Source of the DNA: Pogostemon cablin
Lineage: Eukaryota > Streptophyta > Magnoliopsida > Lamiales > Lamiaceae
DNA: 64,000 bases
Assembly (NCBI GenBank): GCA_023678885.1
Contig: CM042970.1
Coordinates: forward strand, 5,248,355-5,312,354
Direction: 5' to 3'
Shown here: positions 57,440-64,000 of the stretch, piece by piece
Numbering within the stretch: position 1 is the stretch's first letter
Layout: the number at the start of each line of letters is the position of its first letter
The notes under the pieces: model-generated
The model's database searches: none
Seen by the model: only the letters and a program-made list of their open reading frames with translations
What the model was told of the DNA's origin: nothing
Position numbers and translations under genes: made by a program

Positions 57440-58370
57440 TATCATTTTTATTCTTTGAGAAAACATACATGAAAGAAAGGTTAAATCTCAACTAGGAAAT
57501 ATAGCATATCCTCCCCTTGTAATTAGTTAACTAGGGGTCGTTTACTTTATTATTTGGGTTCTAGTTCACCTTTAATAAAGAGGAAATTCACTTTATTATC
57601 TTGCGTTTCACATCAATGATGTAGAATAAGAGATGATGTGTATTAAAATGACGCAAAGAATTCATACCGATGATTCTTAATATCAACAAAACATCACAAT
57701 TTTAGAAATCATATCATTTACCATTCCTCACTACTATAATTACCATTGTCGTTCCAATTCCTTTCATTTAACCAAACAACCACTAAAAATAATTTTATTC
57801 TTGAAATAATTGGCTGTTTATATTTTAGTGTTAAAATGAGGGTTATCACTGTATGAAGCCTCAATAACGAATGTTTACATTTCATGTCAAACCTAAATTA
57901 TACATCGCTTCATCCTTAATCACCAGAAATTTACACCTTCCATGTATGCACATGAGCACCGAGCTCATGGCAAAGTCCGTTTGAGTACAACAAACGAATA
58001 AGGCGATGAAGCGATGAAATCTGTATTTGCAGGAGCTAACATCCTTGTGAACAAGAAAATCTTTAAGAGCATCATAGAATGAACATTTTGGTGCCTTTAC
58101 ACAAAACCAAAGAATTTTGGAGTCCAATAGATACATGTTCAGTGTATACATTTTTTTTTTTTTTTTTTTGGGTGGGGGAACTATATCTCACCTGACCTAG
58201 ATTTGAAAACAACTTGAATTTTCTAAAGTAAGAAGCTCAGCCACAAGTAATGAGACCTTGGATCACACTAGCTAATTTATATCACAGAGGAGCCCAAGAG
58301 CAAAATCGTCAAGATCAAATTATCACATCTGCAGGAATTACACGTATCATGTTCTTCGAGCATCTTGTAG
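57440..58370. other. 3' flank of the LIKE-COV gene
   Basis: No gene was recognised. A run of 19-20 T lies at about 58,151-58,170. The 3' UTR and polyadenylation site of the minus-strand gene at 58,371 should be in this interval. An 89-codon minus-strand frame at 57,882-58,151 shows no family resemblance. Confidence 0.45.
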
Positions 58371-61300
58371 CTATATCATCATTCTATTAGGAGGAATTCG
58401 GTTAGTCTGATGTGCAAATCCCACTAAAGGAGAGATCACTTGAGGCATGGACATTCCCACAGAAACAATGATCTCTAAAATTAAAGGGAAAATTACGAGT
58501 CAGAGATCATGAGAGAAATTCACATATTTTTTAAAGGTAAGAGGTTACATGATTGATTTAAAAAGAAAATATCAGCTAGAAAAGCATCTGGTTCAAAGAA
58601 GCTGTTAAGCACAACAAGGAGGACAACGGGCTTACCTATGCCTTCTCGGATAGACAAATTTGGCCGGATTATCTCTTTAGAATTAACTAGAAAAACATCC
58701 CCAATGTATAAATGATTTGTTGGGATGTAAACAGAGCATAATTCTTCATCCCCAGAGTCTCTCTGAAAGCATAAAGACTGCTAGTCAATGACAGATACTG
58801 CATACAGCCAAATATTTAATAAAGTACAGAGATGATAGAATTCATATTATGACAATTTTCCAATATAGATGCATTTTATCTTTCAAATCCTGGAATAGCG
58901 CCTACTACAGCAATTTCAACTTGTACAAGATACTACATCATAGACCAAACATCTTTTGATGCCATAATTGATAAACTTGAGCATGAGGGAGATTAAGACA
59001 AAAGTTGGTATAGTTCACAGAGACCACTGTTAAACCTGAGAGGAAATATAAAAATAAATAAAAGAACCTGAAGAACTAAAGTTGACGTAATAAAGCCAAA
59101 AGCATATTCTCCAACACGAGGGTGACGGATAATGGCGACCTCCTTGAAAGCAGTTGTATTTTGATCTGTGATAGAATAGATAATATGTCAGAATTGTACT
59201 TGTAACTTGTAAGTGTGAAATAGATATTGTATCACACAACTCAGTAATAAATGCCAAGAGGAAAAAATTCAGTAAAAGACGGGAATATGTAAGACTCCAA
59301 TGATATTTTTGAATCTTTCAATGATATCCATAACACATAAGACACCCCTACAAGCCCAAAATGGCCCAGAAACCTCAAACTGTCACCCACCCTGCCCAAT
59401 TAAAAAAAAAAGCCACAGCTGCCACAGCTAAGAAGACAAATGCCTCGGTCAATACTTGGGAAAGATAATGATCATTGTTGAGAAAGCAACTAAAAAGTAA
59501 AAATAAGAGATCAGCTTTAGTATAGTACATCATGACTCATGAGGTTAGGCATGGGTTCCAGCCATAAACTTAAGCCTTCTGCACTCTTTTCACTGCTACG
59601 AAGCAACAGGTATATAACCTCTCACGGCCAGTTTAATAGCATAAAATTATGACCAATGGACAATAGATGATTGCTGGTCGAAAAACATAGCAGAATGCTG
59701 ACGGTAAGTGCATCAGATTACAATATGCAAGCAGTTTACAAGAAATACAAGACTGCCTTATTATCTAAAATAAGTTTTTCAATTCTGAATATCCACCACC
59801 AAAAACTAGAGTAATGGGTTGAAGAAGCATTTCAATTAATGCTCTTTAGTTTCACCAAAGATATCACAGAGAAATTCAAAGATACCTGGAGAGATTGCCG
59901 AACTAATTTGCTTGGATGCTGAATATAAATGGCTTACAAAGGGCATTCGTTTTATAAACCACTCTCCTATCAAGAAAACAGTGGAACCCAACCAGGAAGA
60001 AGCAAATACACCAACAAAGAAAATAAAGATTATCGATGTAATGAATCCAAGACCTGCACCAGATATAAAGAGATAATTAGAAACAAATAAGCCTGATTGC
60101 AAGAATTAATCAAAAGATTATCTACCATTGATCAAAGAATTATTGTTCCATTAGGATAACTCAAAAGTAAATAATCAAACAGCACATAACATGGTACAGA
60201 GTCTTATGATGCAAACTATAGGATACTTGACAAAAAACGAGCTCAAAGAACATGTTTCAGCAATTCTGATAATCACCAGTACCACATGTGAATTTCATAA
60301 ACTTTGATAAGAATCTAGGAAGAAAATATAAGAGTATGCAGTCTTCCAGACAAGTATCATAATTAAAAAGGCTTACCGAAAATTTCAATGCCAAGTCTTT
60401 CATATATAGGACTAAAGAAACCATCAACAAACTGAATAAACCACCAAGTGATGAAAAATGTTACAGCAACTGGAAATAAGACCACACTGCAATAAACAAA
60501 ATTATCAAAACTACTCACTTCTATAAAATTAATAAAAATGATAAACAATTATAAGAAATTTGAAGCCCAATATCATTACATTCCAGTCATGAACTTCTTC
60601 GAAACCCAACTCTGCAGAACAGCATAGCAAGCCTGATGAAGTACACGCGTTAGGGCCATGCAACCTTATAATGATACCATTTGTCTCATTAAATAACAAA
60701 GCCACGCAGGAGAAAATATAAAAAAGACTTGTTAAGTGGCACATCACATGAATCATCTTTAAACTCTGCAGATGACTAAACCAGGTGCAGACTAAACAGG
60801 GGATATTACTTATTAAATATCCGGGTAGAAAAAGAACAGTAAAATACAATTCCAGGATAAACATTCATAAAATCAAATGTTTGTACTCTGCTGATTATCA
60901 ATGGAAATACAGATAGATCTGGCAGGAGGAGAGATACAGTAGAGGTACAGACTTTGCTCTTGCTTCTTGTCGATGTGGTTTCCGAGAAGCATATTTCAAG
61001 TTCAAGATGTAGCACTTACAGAACTAAAATCTAAAAGCAAGGTGGCAAGTGGTGACATACAATAGATCTTCAAGTTTTAGCCCAATACTATAGTTTTAGT
61101 AAGATACATTGTAAGTTAATCAATATAGATTCCTAAGAACGCAAACGCAGAAAACCAATTAATAAATCTTTCTTCTAGAGCACAAATTTCACCTCATACT
61201 CATTATTTGGCTTTATGCGTTTTAAACGTTAGCCCACATCATTGACCTTTGTTTTGATGAAAACAATATTGAATTAGAGAGTTTCTTGCTTGTGAATCTC

Positions 61301-62389
61301 CGCCAGAATTGAATGCATATTTTGACTCATGTACTTCATTGATTTCGATTTCTTCAGAAAATAAGTGGAAAATGGTTCAAGAATTCTTACAAACAACCAT
61401 ATTGACCAAACATAAATATTCTTGAGAATTTTCAACTTCAATCACAGATTGATTATCTAATTTGCTCTTCCGAGATCTGTTAAGTTTCACTATTGGTTGA
61501 ATAAACAGGAAGCCATTTCATAACTAATAAAAGAAAATCCATACCATTCAAATGAGGGTGGACTGACTCCACCACTTTAAAAAGCAAAAAACTGGCCTTC
61601 TTTACTTTAATATACCTCCTATTTTAATTTTTTGGGGAGAAGTCCTGAACTTTTTATAAGCTCAATTAATAGTTAACTGACTTTGCAATCTTATGACAAA
61701 ATAATTCATAAATTATGACAACCAACTCCTTTAGCAACGTAAGATTCTATCCAAGGCGTGGTTCAACAGAAAAGAACAATAATCTAATCTTAGAACTGAA
61801 TATTACATTATACAGTGTGATAAATTTATTCCCTATTTCTTCACTTATTTACACTTAATTGCACCTTTTGTTTAATATCATTTTCCATATGTATATCCCT
61901 AACATAATTTTAGCCCCAAACTTCTGGCCAGCAGTTGTTAAAAGAGTGATATGGGATGTCAATTCTCATAAGAATAACCAAAAGCAGGCATATAAATATG
62001 ATTTATCACTCACTAAATCCAAGTGCAAAAGAAAAATCTTGTTTCATCAATGCCACTAAATTCTCAAAATCTTCCTCAATATGCACAATTTTGGTCAACT
62101 CTTAAACACACATATATTTTTAAATATTTACCAAAATTCAAATGATCATAAGTCAGTGATACTCGAGTAGAACTCATGCAAGCAGCTAGGTAATAAAAAG
62201 GGAAAGAAAAAGCACAAGATTGAATAATGAATATACCTTGCGAGTTGATGAATTGTTGGGGGAGTGAGGAGGGGATTTGACGGGATCTTCAACGTCGTCG
62301 TTTTGATGCGGCGAATTCGATAATGCTAACGTTGACTCTTTCTTCCCGCGATTACTACTGCTCTCCGCCGCCATTAATTCCACCCTCAT
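58371..62389 (-). CDS. LIKE-COV (DUF502) membrane protein, 7 exons
   Basis: Exons in coding order: 62237-62389, 60580-60632, 60377-60486, 59886-60053, 59068-59165, 58636-58762, 58371-58474. Phases join throughout; 270 aa with TAG at 58,371. Residues 52-66 ACYAVLQSWVSKKFM start the conserved region. Two membrane segments follow at about 68-90 (VVLFPVAVTFFITWWFIQFV) and 107-132 (ITSIIFIFFVGVFASSWLGS), then KQISSAISP, AIIRHPRVGEYAFGFIT and YIPTNHLYIGD. These identify the plant COV/LCV family; COV1 loss in Arabidopsis increases stem vascular tissue, and the proteins are reported in the trans-Golgi network. The start is ambiguous: MRVEL at 62,389 or MAAESSSNR at 62,374, the latter more like family N-termini. 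The last residues (TNRIPPNRMMI) are divergent. Intron 1 is 1.6 kb. Confidence 0.92.
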
Positions 62390-62825
62390 CCGCCGACAGA
62401 TGATCTGGGTTGGAGGATTTAGAAGGGAGGAGAGAGATTATTGGAGCAGAGTGTTTTTCGTAAATTTTGTGAAATCTTGGCTGTGGGCAAATTTTTAGAT
62501 AAGCCCCTGAATCCACGAATAATTGCTAGACTACCCCTACTTTCGATGAGAAAGTGGTCAACTATTCCACTTCTCTGTGTGTGATTTTATCAAAATAGTA
62601 CCATGCTGTCCATATGTTTTGAGAGAATATACTTATGTAGAATCGAATGTATGTTCTCTTTTTTAAAAAGTGTAGTATATTTTTCTAAACATTAGTGTTG
62701 TAATTTAACATATTAGAATATTGTGAGAACATTTCAAGATTATTTTACGCTTTTTATAATTAATTATTTTATTTTATTAAAAAATATTACATCATTTGTT
62801 TTTAGAAAAAAAATGAGTATTACTT
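62390..62825. promoter_or_regulatory. Proximal 5' flank of the LIKE-COV gene
   Basis: About 430 bp upstream of the ATG before the first MITE. The 5' UTR side (62,400-62,460) is purine-rich on the plus strand (ggaggagagag). The rest is AT-rich. No definite TATA box chosen. Confidence 0.35.
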
Positions 62826-62891
62826 TTTAAGCAAAGACTTGTGTGAGACTGTCTCACGTAAGGGTCAACGTGAGATGGTCAGAAAGTGATA

Positions 62892-63186
62892 CTCCCTCCA
62901 TCCCAAGAATACATTCGCGTATTCTTGGGCACGGAATTTAAGAAAAATAACTTTTTGGTGGTGTGATGTAAGAAAGAGAATGAGTATTTTGGGTAATTGA
63001 GTTGAATAAAGTATATGATATAGTTGACTTTCACTAAATTGTATGTAAAAAGAAGGTGACATTTTTGTAATATTTTGGTATTGTAAGGTTATTGATATTG
63101 TGTATTATTTCTATTTTTAGGGGGCGAATGTATTCTTGAGACAGACCAAAATGGAAAGGGCGAATGTATTCTTGGGACGGAGGGAG
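62892..63186. mobile_element. Stowaway-type MITE
   Basis: CTCCCTCCATCCCAAGAATA after TA at 62,890-62,891; right end read in reverse CTCCCTCCGTCCCAAGAATA, with TA at 63,187-63,188. The motif cgaatgtattcttg is present near both ends and twice on the right. 295 bp. Confidence 0.85.
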
Positions 63187-63343
63187 TAACTTTTATAATA
63201 AGGAGTGATACTAAATTAATAAAAAGCGATAATGCTATTTTATGAATAATTTATAGTATAAATGAAAGTGATAACATGTTATAGCGAAAGTGATCACATT
63301 TTATAGCAAAAGGGATAGATATTTTAAAAAATGTAAAAGAGTA

Positions 63344-63500
63344 CGGCTCTTGTGCCCCCGGGAAAACCTTTTCCCTTTGTAATTTTCGTGCCCCTTTGCA
63401 ATTTAAACCCTCTAGCAATACATAGATTTAAATAGATTGTGGAGGGGGAGGTTTGTGTTCACATGGGGACACAGTGTGTCCCCGGGGGCGCAGGAGCTTT
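63344..63500. mobile_element. Small inverted-repeat element with gtgcccccggg ends
   Basis: gctcttgtgcccccgggaaa near 63,345 faces tgtccccgggggcgcaggagc near 63,478, giving imperfect inverted ends GCTCYTGYGCCCCCGGG. The flanking MITE sequence resumes on both sides. Exact ends and duplication not fixed. Confidence 0.55.
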
Positions 63501-63539
63501 TGTCAATATAAAATGGTCTCACGAAAGACGGTCTCTGAT

Positions 63540-63950
63540 TGTACCCCGAGTAACCATCGAGAAAACAATAATACTTATGTCCCTCTAGTCTATCAAGCAT
63601 CTGATCAATAAAAGAGAGTGAAAAATAGTCTTTACGGGTGTCATCATTAAGTTTGCAGTAATCCACACAAACCCTCCAACCGGTGACAATCCTCGTGGCA
63701 ATTGTCTCATTCGTATCAGATCTCACGATGGTCATACCACCCTTCTTTCCACCACATGCAAAGGACTCACGTATGGACTGTCATTAATCGGAAAAATGAT
63801 ACCCGCATCAAGCCACTTCAACACTTCCATTCTTACTACCTCTTGCATTATAGGATTGAGCTGACGTTGGCTTTGCACACAAGATTTATCCTCTTCCATT
63901 AAATGAATTTTATGCATGCATAAAGAGGGGTTTATACCTTTCAAGTCCTT
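63540..63950 (-). pseudogene. Athila-type Gypsy reverse transcriptase fragment
   Basis: Minus strand: INPSLCMHKIHLMEEDKSCV, MEVLKWLDAGIIFPINDSPY, then VRSDTNETIATRIVTGWRVC, VDYCKLNDDTRKDYFSLSF and MLDRLEGHKYYCFLDGYSGY. This is the N-terminal half of an Athila RT (the motif order DAGIIYPI, VTGWRVCIDYRKLN, FLDGYSGYNQ). It ends where the MITE at 62,826-63,537 begins, before the YVDD site. One frame change occurs near 63,735. Confidence 0.85.
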
Positions 63951-64000
63951 AGGTCATCTCCAGCAGTTAGCCCCATTTTGCAGCACATTCACCCCAAAAA
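63951..64000. other. Window edge, possible MITE end
   Basis: The phrase ggtcatctccagcagttagcc after the RT fragment looks like the start of another repeat, cut by the window edge. Confidence 0.25.

Larger units (their letters stand above)
62826..63537. mobile_element. MITE of the GAGACCGTC family hosting two further inserts
   Basis: Left gtgtgagactgtctcacg and right, read in reverse, CAGAGACCGTCTTTCGTGAG. The internal gaaagtgataacatgttata and gcgataatgctatttt match the copy at 16,872-17,095. A Stowaway element (62,892-63,186) and another inverted-repeat insert (about 63,344-63,500) interrupt it. Confidence 0.6.

Noticed and set aside
57882..58151. 89-codon minus-strand frame as a separate gene
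   Set aside because: It sits just downstream of the LIKE-COV stop where the 3' UTR should be, with no family resemblance or splice context.

Overview
The window is AT-rich nuclear DNA of a eudicot plant. Evidence: two intron-rich plant genes with canonical exon/intron structure, plant-type Copia and Ty3/Gypsy (Tat and Athila-like) LTR retrotransposons, Stowaway, Mutator and hAT MITEs, and a tRNA-derived SINE. I cannot name the species; an asterid is only a guess.

Only two complete host genes are visible, both on the minus strand. The first, 7,424-15,170, is an 11-exon ABC1/UbiB-type atypical kinase closest to Arabidopsis ABC1K9 (At5g05200), 532 aa with every exon junction in frame and one GC-AG intron. 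The second, 58,371-62,389, is a 7-exon LIKE-COV (DUF502) membrane protein of 270 aa (or 265 aa from an internal ATG). About 43 kb of mostly transposon-derived DNA separates them.

Layout. 1-7,423: Mutator-type elements and MITEs nested in each other. One carries fragments of a sphingolipid delta-8 desaturase (cytochrome b5 domain) and a receptor-like kinase; another carries an EH/EF-hand fragment; a SINE here has perfect 15-bp target duplications. 7,424-15,170: the ABC1K9-like gene, with a Mutator-type MITE holding a 24-G run in its ninth-to-tenth exon intron. 15,485-16,763: a Mutator-type element carrying an NB-ARC resistance-gene fragment. 17,439-18,240: an unidentified gene-like fragment. 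18,286-31,080: a patchwork of decayed Copia and Athila-like pieces. 31,959-37,476: a nearly complete but disabled Copia element with both LTRs. 37,477-39,213: small fragments resembling NUP155 and APC8/CDC23. 39,213-56,262: a Tat-lineage Gypsy element on the minus strand with gag, protease, RT, a second RNase H and integrase. Two successive antisense gene-like units lie downstream of integrase, and a third, truncated gag copy lies beyond the distal LTR, giving an LTR-internal-LTR-partial internal arrangement. 56,541-57,439: hAT and Stowaway MITEs. 58,371-62,389: the LIKE-COV gene. 62,826-64,000: nested MITEs and an Athila-type RT fragment.

All retroelement reading frames seen here carry stops or frameshifts, so none looks autonomous. 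The host genes do not form an operon or a shared pathway. The window is best read as two genes embedded in TE-rich DNA that has been reshuffled by capture and nesting. Coordinates of TE ends rest on terminal repeats and target-site duplications read by eye.
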